A stretch of DNA of 64,000 bases from Nonlabens marinus S1-08 (lineage in GTDB: Bacteria > Bacteroidota > Bacteroidia > Flavobacteriales > Flavobacteriaceae), in NCBI RefSeq assembly GCF_000831385.1, contig NZ_AP014548.1:1975779-2039778 (forward strand), given 5' to 3'. This document shows positions 27,523 through 36,669 of the stretch, piece by piece. Under the pieces are notes generated by a model that saw only the letters and a program-made list of their open reading frames with translations, did no database searches and was not told the origin of the DNA. The position numbers were made by a program, and so were the translations under genes. Position 1 is the first letter of the stretch, and each line of letters opens with the position of its first letter.

Positions 27523-27744
27523 TCTCTATCTCAGTCATTTTTAAAAATTGAATAAGGAGAGAATTGAAGATTAAGCAAATGAAGTGATGTTTTTTAAAAC
27601 TCAATTTGAGTGTCTAAGTTTATTTAGCTGCACCTATAAACATCTGACAAACAAAATTTTAGTAACCCATTTTTGGATTGTAATGGTAAAAAGAAAAAGA
27701 ATTGACCTTTAGCTAAGGTTATGAGCGATGAAAAAACAATTTTT

Positions 27745-27786
27745 CCTCATACCTCATACCTCATACCTCATACCTCATTCCTCATA
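27745..27786. repeat. Six tandem CCTCATA heptamers
   Basis: Six 7-bp units follow head to tail; the fifth is CCTCATT. They end 17 bp before the stop codon of the KAS III gene. Likely a slippage-prone microsatellite; the units are too short and unspaced for a CRISPR array. Confidence 0.9.
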
Positions 27787-27802
27787 CCTTAAACACTAGT
27801 AA

Positions 27803-28861
27803 TTAGTATCTGTAGACAATCGCATTGATATTCATACCAGCACCAACACTGGCAAACATCACCACATCCCCTTTTTCAACTTGGTGGTCTGGCATTTTTC
27901 CTTTTACCACAAGATCCATCACCGTAGGAACAGTGGCCACACTGCTATTCCCTAATTTATGTATGATCATAGGCATGATGTGTTTAGGCATTTCCATTCC
28001 ATAGAGTTTATAGAATCGAGTCACGATAGCTTCATCCATTTTTTCGTTAGCTTGATGGATAAAGATTTTCTTCAAGTCTTTAATGTCCACACCTGATTGA
28101 TCTAAGGCTGCCTTCATTCCTTCAGGAACTTTTGACAACGCAAAATTATAGATGCGACGACCGTACATTTTGATATACTGGGTCTTGTCTTTTATGTTGA
28201 CGTTATAGGATTTTTGGTTGAAGATAAAATAGGCTTCTTCTTCTGTATAAGTTGCAGTTGCTTGACCTATAATACCATGCTCATCATCGCTAGGTTCTAC
28301 AATAACTGCGCCTGCGCCATCAGAGTAGATCATGGAATCCCTATCGTGTGGATCTACGACTCTAGAAAGGGCTTCCGCACCTATGACCAAAACCTTTTGA
28401 GCTAATCCCGATTTGATAAAGGAATCAGCTTGTGTCAATCCTAAAATCCATCCCGGACAACCAAATAGTACATCATAAGCAACGCACTTAGGGTTTTTTA
28501 TACCTAGTTTTTGTTTCACTCGAGTACCTAAACTTGGCACCATATCACTGCTTCCACCATCTGGTTTGACGTCTCCGTAGTTATGGGCAACGATGATAAA
28601 ATCAATAGTTTCTGGATCACACCTTGCATCATCAATCGCATTTCTTGCGGCACTAGTTGCAAGATCGCTTGTGAACATCTCGTCGTTCATATAACGACGT
28701 TCTTCAATTCCAGTAATTGCTACAAATTTTTCAATAATAGTAGCATTATCGCTCCCGAAAGAAGTGCCGTCATTATTCAAGAATTCGTGATTTAAGAACT
28801 CTTCATTTTTTCTAACGACATCAGGAATATAACTTCCAACTCCAGTAATCTTAGCTCTCAT
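27803..28861 (-). CDS. 3-oxoacyl-ACP synthase III family protein (FabH-like)
   Basis: The 352-residue thiolase-fold enzyme has the Cys-His-Asn triad: Cys135 in D-V-L-F-G-C-P-G-W, His in F-I-H-Q-A-N near residue 265, and Asn in K-L-G-N-S-S-V-A-T near residue 301. It condenses an acyl-CoA with malonyl-ACP to start fatty-acid or related chains. The N-terminal insert E-F-L-N-N-D-G-T-S-F-G-S-D-N is longer than in E. coli FabH, typical of a second KAS III clade in Bacteroidota, so a specialised primer (branched or aryl) is possible. Monocistronic. Confidence 0.9.
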   Translation of the reverse strand: MRAKITGVGSYIPDVVRKNEEFLNHEFLNNDGTSFGSDNATIIEKFVAITGIEERRYMNDEMFTSDLATSAARNAIDDARCDPETIDFIIVAHNYGDVKPDGGSSDMVPSLGTRVKQKLGIKNPKCVAYDVLFGCPGWILGLTQADSFIKSGLAQKVLVIGAEALSRVVDPHDRDSMIYSDGAGAVIVEPSDDEHGIIGQATATYTEEEAYFIFNQKSYNVNIKDKTQYIKMYGRRIYNFALSKVPEGMKAALDQSGVDIKDLKKIFIHQANEKMDEAIVTRFYKLYGMEMPKHIMPMIIHKLGNSSVATVPTVMDLVVKGKMPDHQVEKGDVVMFASVGAGMNINAIVYRY

Positions 28862-28944
28862 AAAATGATATAATCGGTAAAAAAAGTGATAATTACTTGA
28901 ATATCCTATTTCTTAGTTGATTTTTGTATGCATGCATAGTAAAT

Positions 28945-28970
28945 TGAAAAACTGCCAAACGGCAGTTTCC
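28945..28970 (-). terminator. Intrinsic terminator downstream of gcvP
   Basis: On the minus strand AAACTGCC, loop GTTT and GGCAGTTT form an 8-bp stem followed by further T residues, 10 bp beyond the gcvP stop. Confidence 0.85.
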
Positions 28971-28980
28971 AATTCATTAT

Positions 28981-31818
28981 TTACAAATATTCTTCCATAG
29001 GAGCACACGTACACATCAAATTGCGGTCTCCATAAGCATCGTCTGCACGACGTACGGTAGGCCAGAATTTATTGTTTGCAACCCAGTCTAATGGATAGGC
29101 CGCCTGCTCTCTAGTATAAGGAAAGTCCCAATTATTTGAAGTCAACATCATCATGGTGTGCGGTGCGTTCTTCAAGACATTGTTAGGTTCGTCTTTGTCT
29201 GTAGTCGCAATTTCTTTGCGTATGGAAATCATGGCTTCACAAAAACGATCGATTTCTGCTTTGCTTTCAGACTCAGTAGGTTCAATCATCATGGTTCCTG
29301 CCACCGGGAAAGAAACGGTAGGGGCGTGGAATCCATAGTCCATTAAACGCTTTGCGATGTCAACAACTTCAATTCCATGATCCTTGAATGGTCGGCAATC
29401 GATAATCATTTCATGAGCTGCACGTCCTTGTTCTCCAGAATACAAACACTCATAGCTGCCCTTCAAGCGCTCCTTGATGTAATTAGCATTTACGATCGCA
29501 TATTCTGTAGATCTTTTCAATCCATCAGCTCCCAGCATACAGATGTAACCATAGGATATCAAACACGCCAGTGCGCTACCAAAAGGAGCAGCACTAATAG
29601 GCGTGATTGCTTGATCACCACCAGTTGGAATAATAGGGTTGGTAGGCAAGAAAGGTACCAGTCGTTCTGCCACACAGATAGGACCTACACCTGGGCCACC
29701 GCCACCATGAGGGATAGCAAAGGTTTTATGTAGGTTCAAGTGACAAACGTCTGCACCGATGTTTCCTGGGTTGGTCAGTCCTACTTGCGCATTCATGTTA
29801 GCACCGTCCATGTAAACCAGACCTCCATTCTCATGAATCAGGCCTGTTATTTCTTTAATAGCACTTTCATACACTCCATGAGTGGATGGATAGGTCACCA
29901 TCAAAGCGCTTAGGTTGTCTTTGTGCTTTTCTGCTTTCTCACGTAAATCATCTACATCGATGTTTCCGTTTTCAAGAGCTTTAGTAACCACAACCTTCAT
30001 TCCCGCCATTACGGCACTTGCTGGATTGGTCCCATGAGCACTAGAAGGGATCAAACATATATTTCTGTGATCATCACCGCGAGAAAGGTGGTAGGCTCTA
30101 ATTGCCATTAAACCAGCAAATTCTCCCTGTGCACCAGAGTTGGGTTGTAACGAAGTTCCAGCAAAACCAGTAGCTTCATTCAATTGCAACTCTAACTTTT
30201 TCAACATTTTTTGATAACCCGCTGCCTGGTCAATAGGTACGAATGGGTGAATGTTCCCCCATTGCGGGTCAGATAATGGCAACATTTCTGCTGCGGCATT
30301 TAATTTCATGGTACAAGATCCTAATGCAATCATGGAATGATTCAAGGCTAGATCTTTACGTTCTAATTTCTTGATGTAACGCATCAATTCCGTTTCACTG
30401 TGGTAGGAATTAAATACTTCAAAAGTTAAGAAATCAGTTTGGCGTCCAGCGCCTAAGTGAGTTTCCTCTAATACTTCTGTTATGGATGAAGCTTCTTTTG
30501 AAACCGCTTTCGCGAAAGCGGAAACAATATCATTCAAGTCTGCAAGAGAGGTAGTCTCGTTGATGGAAACCTGAACGGTATCTTCATCTGGGTAATAGAA
30601 ATTCAATTCTTTTTCCAAAGCCGCTTTGCGCACGGCATCTGCAGGGGTTTTGAAACTTAGTGTATCAAAATAATTTTCATTCGTTTGATAAATTCCTAGT
30701 TTTTCAACAGCATCTGCAAGAGTAGCCGCGTGGCCGTGTACTTTTTCAGCAATATATTTCAACCCACGAGGGCCGTGATACACCGCATACATACCTGCCA
30801 TAACGGCTAGCAATACTTGTGCGGTACAAATGTTAGATGTCGCTTTATCACGTTTAATGTGCTGCTCACGAGTCTGCAATGCCATACGCAATGCACGTTT
30901 GCCGTCCATATCTCGAGTCACGCCTATAATACGTCCTGGAATCTGTCTTTTAAAATCTTCTCGAGTAGCAAAGAATGCTGCGTGAGGGCCTCCGTAGCCC
31001 AATGGGATTCCAAATCGCTGTGTGGTTCCAACCACTACATCTGCACCCCAGTGACCTGGAGCTTCAAGTACTACTAATGATAAAATATCAGCTGCTACTG
31101 CGATGCGGATGCCTTTGTCTTGGCACGCTTTCGCGAAAGCGGAATATTCCACCACATTACCGCTAGCACCAGGATATTGCAATAGAATACCATAGTAACT
31201 GTCATCTTTATCCATCTCTTGAGGATTGCCTTCTACCAGCTCAATTCCCAGTGGAATAGCACGGGTTTTCAGCAATTCCTTAGTCTGTGGCAATACATCT
31301 TCATCCACGAAAAATTTCACGTGGTTATTTTTCTTTTGATCTCTTTCACGTACCGAAAACAATAAGGTCATCGCCTCTGCAGCTGCTGTGGATTCATCGA
31401 GTAGGGAAGCGTTAGCCAGTTCCATCCCAGTCAAATCAGCAACCATGGTCTGATAATTTAATAAGGCTTCTAGACGTCCCTGAGCAATCTCTGCCTGATA
31501 AGGTGTGTAAGCGGTATACCAGCCTGGATTTTCAAGGACATTACGCTGGATCACTGCTGGCGTGATCGCCGCATGATAGCCTAAACCTATGTAAGTACGG
31601 TACTGTTTGTTCTCGTTACCTAAGGTATTGATGTGCGATAGAAATTCATATTCACTCATCGCATCATCCAGCTGCAGTTCCTGTTGAAGACGTATTCCTG
31701 CAGGAATGGTCTCATGGATCAACTGGTCTATACTTTCAACACCTATGGTGGATAGCATTTCAGGTAAGTCAGCGCGGCGTGGTCCTATATGTCTAAGGGC
31801 AAAACGATCTGTATTCAT
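28981..31818 (-). CDS. gcvP: Glycine dehydrogenase (aminomethyl-transferring), P protein
   Basis: The 945-residue protein is a full-length fused P protein of the glycine cleavage system. It begins F-A-L-R-H-I-G-P-R, has the first half A-E-A-M-T-L-L pattern, and in the second half the PLP lysine in N-L-H-K-T-F-A-I-P-H-G-G-G-G-P-G near residue 697. It decarboxylates glycine with PLP and passes the aminomethyl group to GcvH. Two palindrome copies encode S-A-F-A-K-A at ~227 and ~434. TACTTTTG (31856-31849, minus) is a probable -7 box 31 bp from the ATG. The other gcv genes are not here. Confidence 0.97.
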   Translation of the reverse strand: MNTDRFALRHIGPRRADLPEMLSTIGVESIDQLIHETIPAGIRLQQELQLDDAMSEYEFLSHINTLGNENKQYRTYIGLGYHAAITPAVIQRNVLENPGWYTAYTPYQAEIAQGRLEALLNYQTMVADLTGMELANASLLDESTAAAEAMTLLFSVRERDQKKNNHVKFFVDEDVLPQTKELLKTRAIPLGIELVEGNPQEMDKDDSYYGILLQYPGASGNVVEYSAFAKACQDKGIRIAVAADILSLVVLEAPGHWGADVVVGTTQRFGIPLGYGGPHAAFFATREDFKRQIPGRIIGVTRDMDGKRALRMALQTREQHIKRDKATSNICTAQVLLAVMAGMYAVYHGPRGLKYIAEKVHGHAATLADAVEKLGIYQTNENYFDTLSFKTPADAVRKAALEKELNFYYPDEDTVQVSINETTSLADLNDIVSAFAKAVSKEASSITEVLEETHLGAGRQTDFLTFEVFNSYHSETELMRYIKKLERKDLALNHSMIALGSCTMKLNAAAEMLPLSDPQWGNIHPFVPIDQAAGYQKMLKKLELQLNEATGFAGTSLQPNSGAQGEFAGLMAIRAYHLSRGDDHRNICLIPSSAHGTNPASAVMAGMKVVVTKALENGNIDVDDLREKAEKHKDNLSALMVTYPSTHGVYESAIKEITGLIHENGGLVYMDGANMNAQVGLTNPGNIGADVCHLNLHKTFAIPHGGGGPGVGPICVAERLVPFLPTNPIIPTGGDQAITPISAAPFGSALACLISYGYICMLGADGLKRSTEYAIVNANYIKERLKGSYECLYSGEQGRAAHEMIIDCRPFKDHGIEVVDIAKRLMDYGFHAPTVSFPVAGTMMIEPTESESKAEIDRFCEAMISIRKEIATTDKDEPNNVLKNAPHTMMMLTSNNWDFPYTREQAAYPLDWVANNKFWPTVRRADDAYGDRNLMCTCAPMEEYL
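30505..30520. repeat. Palindrome copy inside gcvP, second
   Basis: Perfect 16-mer, encodes A-F-A-K-A near residue 434. Confidence 0.95.
31126..31141. repeat. Palindrome copy inside gcvP, first
   Basis: Perfect 16-mer, encodes A-F-A-K-A near residue 227. Confidence 0.95.
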
Positions 31819-31956
31819 AGAGCTTATGTGGGCTATTTTTTCAGGTTACAAAAGTAGTCGATTATGACCTGGAAACTAACATTCAAAGGCAAGCTATCTA
31901 CATCATTTTTCAACCGTTTAAGCCAAGTTGTTAACGATGCCGATTACATTTGTGCT

Positions 31957-32805
31957 ATGATGTCATTTAAAAGGATTCTTGACTTTTATATTCAAAGCAG
32001 TTTGCATGTGAGTTTATGCTTTGTTGCATTCTATACGGTGGTGTCTTTAGAGATGGGGTTTGCGCCCTCGATGTTAGAATTAGTTGCTGTGGGCTGCTCC
32101 ACTCTTGTTGGTTATAATATAGCCAAATACGTCCATCTACTTAAAGAAAATTTTCAATTTAATGTTGCGATAAAAATACTGACGGGTGTCAGTGCACTCA
32201 TTGCGGTGATAGCTGTGTTTCAGTTAGGTGTTTACGCTGTGATTTTATTTGGTGTTTGTAGCATCTTGACGGCACTGTACTCCTTACCAGAGATTATAGG
32301 GAAAAGCTTCAGGCAGATTCCTGTCGTGAAGTTAATAACCATTGGCGTCTCGTGGTCGGTATTGGCGGTGCTTCTACCACATATTATGTATGAGAATGGA
32401 AATTATTTTAAAACCCATTCTGCATTTCATTTTATTTCCAGTCCAGATTATCAGGAGCTTGTATCTGCTGTTTTAAAATATGCACTATTTGTCATAGCCC
32501 TATGTATTCCATTTGAAATAAGAGATTTAAAATATGACGCTCCAGAATTGCGCACTTTGCCACAGCTCATAGGGGTTGAAAAAACAAAATACGTTGGAAT
32601 ATTCCTGCTACTTATTTATGGAGCGATGGAACTAGAGAATTACGGCGATCAACAGCTAACTGTTATTCTGACAGGGTGTATTTTAACACTAACAGCCCTA
32701 AGCATTTGGTTTGCTGACCGCTTTAAGTCGGATTATTATGCTAGTTTATTTGTGGAAGCTATTCCAATACTATGGCTGGGATTGTTTGTGGTTTTTGGAA
32801 TTTAA
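31957..32805 (+). CDS. UbiA-like polytopic membrane protein, first Asp motif not seen
   Basis: From the ATG at 31957 (or 31960) the product has about 282 residues and eight or so hydrophobic segments. I-R-D-L-K-Y-D-A-P-E-L-R-T-L-P-Q-L-I-G near residue 200 resembles the second aspartate motif of UbiA prenyltransferases, and Y-S-L-P sits before it. The first N-D-x-x-D motif is not evident (L-V-G-Y-N-I-A-K in its place), so prenyl transfer is doubtful. The ATG at 31864 adds a polar, unrelated N terminus and is rejected. Divergent from gcvP and convergent with the anti-sigma gene, overlapping by 4 bp. Confidence 0.72.
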   Translation: MMSFKRILDFYIQSSLHVSLCFVAFYTVVSLEMGFAPSMLELVAVGCSTLVGYNIAKYVHLLKENFQFNVAIKILTGVSALIAVIAVFQLGVYAVILFGVCSILTALYSLPEIIGKSFRQIPVVKLITIGVSWSVLAVLLPHIMYENGNYFKTHSAFHFISSPDYQELVSAVLKYALFVIALCIPFEIRDLKYDAPELRTLPQLIGVEKTKYVGIFLLLIYGAMELENYGDQQLTVILTGCILTLTALSIWFADRFKSDYYASLFVEAIPILWLGLFVVFGI

Positions 32806-33050
32806 CGTCCTAATTCTTCTTTCAACCTGTTTTTAATAAGCTCCTTTTGATCATCCGTCAAGCGAACCCATTTTAACCGGTTCATCTTTTTGGTAAACAC
32901 ATCATTGTTCTTATTAAAGTCGCGACAGCCTGGACAGTGCGAGTTATGTAACTTCAAACGGAATTTCTCCTTTGAATTCAAGTCTCTATATTGATCACGT
33001 GTGCTAAGCACATGTGCATCATCGCAATTGATAAAAAGCCTAGCTATCAT
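32802..33050 (-). CDS. Putative zinc-binding (ZAS) anti-sigma factor
   Basis: The 82-residue protein has a Cys in its first helix (F-I-N-C-D-D-A-H) and H-N-S-H-C-P-G-C near residue 36, which fits the H-x3-C-x2-C zinc motif of ZAS-type anti-sigma factors. There is no membrane segment, so it would be a soluble sensor, perhaps redox-responsive as in RsrA. Its ATG shares one base with the ECF sigma stop, the usual arrangement for a cognate pair. The assignment comes from motif plus context. Confidence 0.72.
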   Translation of the reverse strand: MIARLFINCDDAHVLSTRDQYRDLNSKEKFRLKLHNSHCPGCRDFNKNNDVFTKKMNRLKWVRLTDDQKELIKNRLKEELGR

Positions 33051-33649
33051 TATTCGTTTTCATTAAACCATTTATCCTTAAGACACTCCATCAATTGCAC
33101 CCTGGCACGATGTAGAATAACCCATAAATTTGACGCTGTGATATTATGTTCCTTACAGATTGTTTCGGTTTCCAGATTATCGATGGATTTCTGAACAAAG
33201 ATGGTGGCGTAACGTTCCGGCAATGCAGCGATGCAAGCATTCAAGGCTTCACCTAGTTCCCGTTGTTCGATTTCATCTTCTACTGTGGGATTGCGCAAGT
33301 CACTCACCCGTTCTTCTAGCCAGTCGCCTTCTTGATCACTTGTGTTCAAATAACTGACTCGGACTTCTGCTTTTCCCTTCTTGCTGTTCTGTTTGCGGTA
33401 TTGATCTATAATCTTCCGTTTTAGAATTGAGATCAACCAAGTCCTTTCAGTACTATTCCCTTGAAATCTATGGGCACTTTTCAATCCTGCCAGAAAGGTT
33501 TCAGATACCAAGTCTTGAGCCAATACAGAATCATTAACTCTTGTGATGGTATAATTAAATAGGTAATCACCATAGCGATCTACCCATTTTTCCGGAACCA
33601 ATTTTACTTCTGGCACTTTTTTATTTTTTATTACTGATTTGCTTTGCAA
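33050..33649 (-). CDS. ECF-type RNA polymerase sigma factor
   Basis: The 199-residue protein has sigma-70 region 2 (L-F-N-Y-T-I-T-R-V-N-D-S-V-L-A-Q-D-L-V-S-E-T-F, then F-R/W-L-type T-W-L-I-S-I-L-K-R-K-I-I-D) and region 4 (A-L-P-E-R-Y-A-T-I-F through L-H-R-A-R-V-Q-L). No regions 1 or 3 exist, so it is an extracytoplasmic-function sigma factor. It is followed by a one-base-overlapping zinc anti-sigma gene, suggesting stress-triggered release. Confidence 0.93.
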   Translation of the reverse strand: MQSKSVIKNKKVPEVKLVPEKWVDRYGDYLFNYTITRVNDSVLAQDLVSETFLAGLKSAHRFQGNSTERTWLISILKRKIIDQYRKQNSKKGKAEVRVSYLNTSDQEGDWLEERVSDLRNPTVEDEIEQRELGEALNACIAALPERYATIFVQKSIDNLETETICKEHNITASNLWVILHRARVQLMECLKDKWFNENE

Positions 33650-33690
33650 ATCTAATTTTCAATTGCCTATTGTTATTACTCATACGCAAG

Positions 33691-33733
33691 CCCCATTGTC
33701 CTACGGACATTTCCCCAAAAGGGAAAACTTGTG
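33691..33733. repeat. Intergenic repeat-like block with TTTCCC/GGGAAA hairpin
   Basis: The block starts CCCCATTGTCCTACGGACA and continues into a TTTCCC-CAAAA-GGGAAA hairpin (33710-33726). It resembles, from memory, a short repeat scattered between flavobacterial genes. Only one copy was noticed here. Confidence 0.5.
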
Positions 33734-33773
33734 AAACTTTATGCAGTCAAAGTTCTGAAATCTTAATTTCTTA

Positions 33774-33826
33774 ACTGTTCTCGACTGTGCCTCGACAAGC
33801 TCAGCATAAACTGCTCGAACTAACAT
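33774..33826. repeat. Intergenic repeat-like block with TCGACAAGCTCAGC core
   Basis: The stretch contains CCTCGACAAGCTCAGC and ends CTGCTCGAAC, partly inverted relative to its start (GTTCTCGA). The core looks like the TTCGACAAGCTCAG repeat common in environmental Bacteroidota. It lies between the ECF sigma gene and the M3 peptidase. Confidence 0.5.
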
Positions 33827-33835
33827 TCTTACTGA

Positions 33836-35893
33836 CTACGCGACCAATCCAGCTCTTTTAAGCAAAGCGTCTATTTTTGGTTCGCTTCCGCGGAAGCGTG
33901 TATACAGCAACATTGGATTTTCAGTTCCACCTTTAGAGAGCACATTTTCTTTAAAGCTAGTCCCTATTTCCCGATTAAAAATTCCTTTTTCTTGAAACAG
34001 TTCAAACGCATCAGCATCTAAAACCTCGGCCCATTTGTAGGAATAATAACCGGCACTGTACCCACCTTGAAAGATATGCGCAAAAGCAGTACTCATGCAA
34101 CTATCTACAACATCTGGATACAAATCAGTCTGATCAAAGACTTCTCTTTCATGATTCTTGACATCTGTAATGCCTGTTGGGTCAATCCCATACCAGTGCA
34201 TGTCCAGCATCCCGAAAGATAACTGTCTCAATGTTTGCAAGCCTTCATGAAATGTTGCCGCTTTTTTTATTTTTTCAATGTACTTAGCTGGGATCACTTC
34301 ATTAGTCTCGTAATGACGAGCAAATAGTTCCAATGCTTCTTTTTCGTAACACCAGTTCTCTAAAATCTGGCTAGGCAATTCCACAAAATCCCAAAAAACC
34401 GAAGTTCCTGATAAACTGCGATACGTAGTATTTGCTAACATACCATGTAGGGCATGACCAAATTCATGGAATAACGTAGTCACCTCGTTAAAAGTCAATA
34501 GCGATGGCTTAGTAGCAGTTGGCTTCGTAAAATTACAGACAATAGATACATGAGGACGACTGTTCGTGCCATTTTCAATGTACTGATCTTTAAATGAGGT
34601 CATCCACGCGCCATTTCTTTTTCCTTTACGCGGGAAGAAGTCGGCATAAAAGATAGAATTGAGCGTTCCATCTTCATTTTTTACCTCATGAGTAATCACA
34701 TCTTTATGATACTTAGAAATGGATTCATTCTTTTCAAACGTTAAACCGTACAATCGATTGGCAACTTCAAAGGCACCATCGATAACGTTTTCTAATTTGA
34801 AATAGGGTTTGAGCAATTCATCATCCAGCTCAAAATATTCCTTCTTCATTTTTTCTGAAAAATAGGCGCCATCCCATTTTTGCAACTGATCAATTTGATC
34901 TAGATTATTTTTTTTCAAATATTCTTGAGCGTAGGCTTCAAGTTCGCGAAATTCTTTTTCAGCAGCGGGTTTTGCTTTTTCCAGCAATTCTTCAGAAAAG
35001 GTGCTCACTTTCTCTGGGGTCATGGCCATACGCTCCTCTAAGACGAAATGAGCGTGTGTTTCATAACCTAAAAGATTGGCTCTTTCATGTCGCAATCGAG
35101 CAATTTTCAACACATTTTCTTCATTATTGTGTTTGCCCTTGTATGCCCTTGCGCCAAATTCTTTAGAAAATTTCTCACGCAATTCACGGTTATCTGCATA
35201 CGTCATGAAAGGGATGTAGCTGGGGTAGTCTAGTGTGAACACATAACCTTCTTTATCACGACTTTTAGCCTCTTCTTGAGCTGCTTCTAGAGCGGTTTCT
35301 GGCAAACCAGAAAGCTGATTTAAGTCGGTTATATGAAGTTCATAATCTTGCGTCGCGGCAAGTACATTCTCGCCGAAACTCAAACTCAACTCAGAAAGCT
35401 GGGTGTCCAGTTCTCTCAACCGTTCCTGCTTACTTTCTGCAAGATTGGCACCGTTGCGAGAAAATCTTTTATATTGCTTTTCTAAGAGCGTCATTTGCTC
35501 TGGATCTAGGGAAAGATCCTCCCGCTGATTATATATAGTTTTAACACGGGTAAAGAGTTCCTTATTTAAAGTGACATCGTTACCAAATTTGGATAATTGT
35601 GGGCTCACCACTCTCGCAATGCGTTGGATTTCGTCGTTCGTTTCGGCACTGTTCAGGTTAAAAAATATAGAGCTAATTCTGCTCAACGTATCTCCACTTC
35701 GGTCTAAGGCTTCAATCGTATTAGAAAAAGTAGGTGGTTGTTGATGAGCCGTAATCTTGTCAATCTCTGACTGGGCAAGGGTTATCGCTTTCGCGAAAGC
35801 GGACTCAAAATGGGATTCTTGGATATCAGAAAAAGGAGCCGTTTCAAAAGGTGTCTCAAATTTCTGTAGTAAGGGATTGTTTTCTGTACTCAT
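33836..35893 (-). CDS. M3 family oligopeptidase (Dcp/OpdA type)
   Basis: From the ATG at 35893 the product has 685 residues and no signal peptide, so it is a cytoplasmic zinc oligopeptidase. The zinc motif L-F-H-E-F-G-H-A-L-H is near residue 470, with the third ligand in F-V-E-L-P-S-Q about 28 residues later. It degrades short peptides. The palindrome near the N terminus encodes S-A-F-A-K-A, and a variant (CGCTTCCGCGGAAGCG, 33883-33898) sits near the C terminus. The ATG at 35914 is a weaker start. It is downstream of purE. Confidence 0.95.
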   Translation of the reverse strand: MSTENNPLLQKFETPFETAPFSDIQESHFESAFAKAITLAQSEIDKITAHQQPPTFSNTIEALDRSGDTLSRISSIFFNLNSAETNDEIQRIARVVSPQLSKFGNDVTLNKELFTRVKTIYNQREDLSLDPEQMTLLEKQYKRFSRNGANLAESKQERLRELDTQLSELSLSFGENVLAATQDYELHITDLNQLSGLPETALEAAQEEAKSRDKEGYVFTLDYPSYIPFMTYADNRELREKFSKEFGARAYKGKHNNEENVLKIARLRHERANLLGYETHAHFVLEERMAMTPEKVSTFSEELLEKAKPAAEKEFRELEAYAQEYLKKNNLDQIDQLQKWDGAYFSEKMKKEYFELDDELLKPYFKLENVIDGAFEVANRLYGLTFEKNESISKYHKDVITHEVKNEDGTLNSIFYADFFPRKGKRNGAWMTSFKDQYIENGTNSRPHVSIVCNFTKPTATKPSLLTFNEVTTLFHEFGHALHGMLANTTYRSLSGTSVFWDFVELPSQILENWCYEKEALELFARHYETNEVIPAKYIEKIKKAATFHEGLQTLRQLSFGMLDMHWYGIDPTGITDVKNHEREVFDQTDLYPDVVDSCMSTAFAHIFQGGYSAGYYSYKWAEVLDADAFELFQEKGIFNREIGTSFKENVLSKGGTENPMLLYTRFRGSEPKIDALLKRAGLVA
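33883..33898. repeat. Variant palindrome CGCTTCCGCGGAAGCG in the M3 peptidase gene
   Basis: It differs from the main palindrome by T-to-C and A-to-G at symmetric positions, so the palindromic symmetry is preserved by compensating changes. Confidence 0.85.
35786..35801. repeat. Palindrome copy inside the M3 peptidase gene
   Basis: Perfect 16-mer, encodes A-F-A-K-A near residue 32. Confidence 0.95.
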
Positions 35894-35954
35894 ATTTGTA
35901 AAAATACGAGCCAAAAATCAGATGATCTCTATGGATTTGTTAAATACTGAAGTT

Positions 35955-36191
35955 CTAACTAAAATGTCCGTAGCCGAAAAACACAACCGCAAGTACGACA
36001 TGAATCCAACCTAAGTAATTGATGTCTTTTTTAGTAAACTGGCGATTGATGATAATAGCTAGTAAAAAATGAATACCACCAGCAACTAGAAAATGCCATT
36101 TTACAAAATGGCGCAAGCTCAATTCGTAACCCAACCATGTCAAGGTCAATAACAATGCGACGATGGAAGAGTAGAAATAGGTTTTACTCAT
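35955..36191 (-). CDS. Small membrane protein between purE and the M3 peptidase
   Basis: The 78-residue protein has three hydrophobic segments ([24 protein letters not shown] and [11 protein letters not shown]) with short polar loops. No family is recognised. Its start overlaps the purE stop by 8 bp, so it is translated from the purE transcript. Confidence 0.7.
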   Translation of the reverse strand: MSKTYFYSSIVALLLTLTWLGYELSLRHFVKWHFLVAGGIHFLLAIIINRQFTKKDINYLGWIHVVLAVVFFGYGHFS

Positions 36192-36669
36192 GACGCATCT
36201 GCGCAGCGGCTTGAGTCACCTTTTCTTTGAGAGATTCCTTGTAGGCGATGATACGATCGCGAACGTCCTCTTGAGTAGCTCCTAAAATTTGAGCGGCAAG
36301 TATACCAGCATTCTTAGCTCCGTTCAAAGCGACAGTGGCAACAGGAACGCCACCAGGCATTTGCAAGATAGAAAGAACACTGTCCCAACCATCGATAGAA
36401 TTACTAGACTTTACAGGAACACCTATAACAGGTAACGGCGATAGACTAGCCACCATTCCTGGTAAATGTGCGGCACCACCAGCACCAGCAATAATCACAG
36501 CAATACCTTTTTTGTGTGCATTTTGACCAAATTCAAACATTTTCTCTGGCGTGCGATGGGCGCTGACCACATCTACTTCAGTTTCAATTTGGAGTTCTTT
36601 GAGGATATCAATGGCATCTTGCATCACTGGCAAGTCGCTCGTCGATCCCATAATAATGGCAACTTTCAT
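36184..36669 (-). CDS. purE: N5-carboxyaminoimidazole ribonucleotide mutase
   Basis: The ~161-residue protein has the PurE signatures [30 protein letters not shown] and V-P-V-K-S-S near residue 75. It converts N5-CAIR to CAIR in purine synthesis. ATGs at 36675 and 36669 are both possible; the second gives the usual M-K-V-A-I-I-M-G-S start. purK, commonly adjacent to purE, is not next to it here. Confidence 0.96.
   Translation of the reverse strand: MKVAIIMGSTSDLPVMQDAIDILKELQIETEVDVVSAHRTPEKMFEFGQNAHKKGIAVIIAGAGGAAHLPGMVASLSPLPVIGVPVKSSNSIDGWDSVLSILQMPGGVPVATVALNGAKNAGILAAQILGATQEDVRDRIIAYKESLKEKVTQAAAQMRHE

Noticed and set aside
27745..27786. CRISPR-like array
   Set aside because: Units are 7 bp with no spacers.
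29153..29346. Plus-strand frames inside gcvP
   Set aside because: Antisense shadows of a clear gcvP reading frame.
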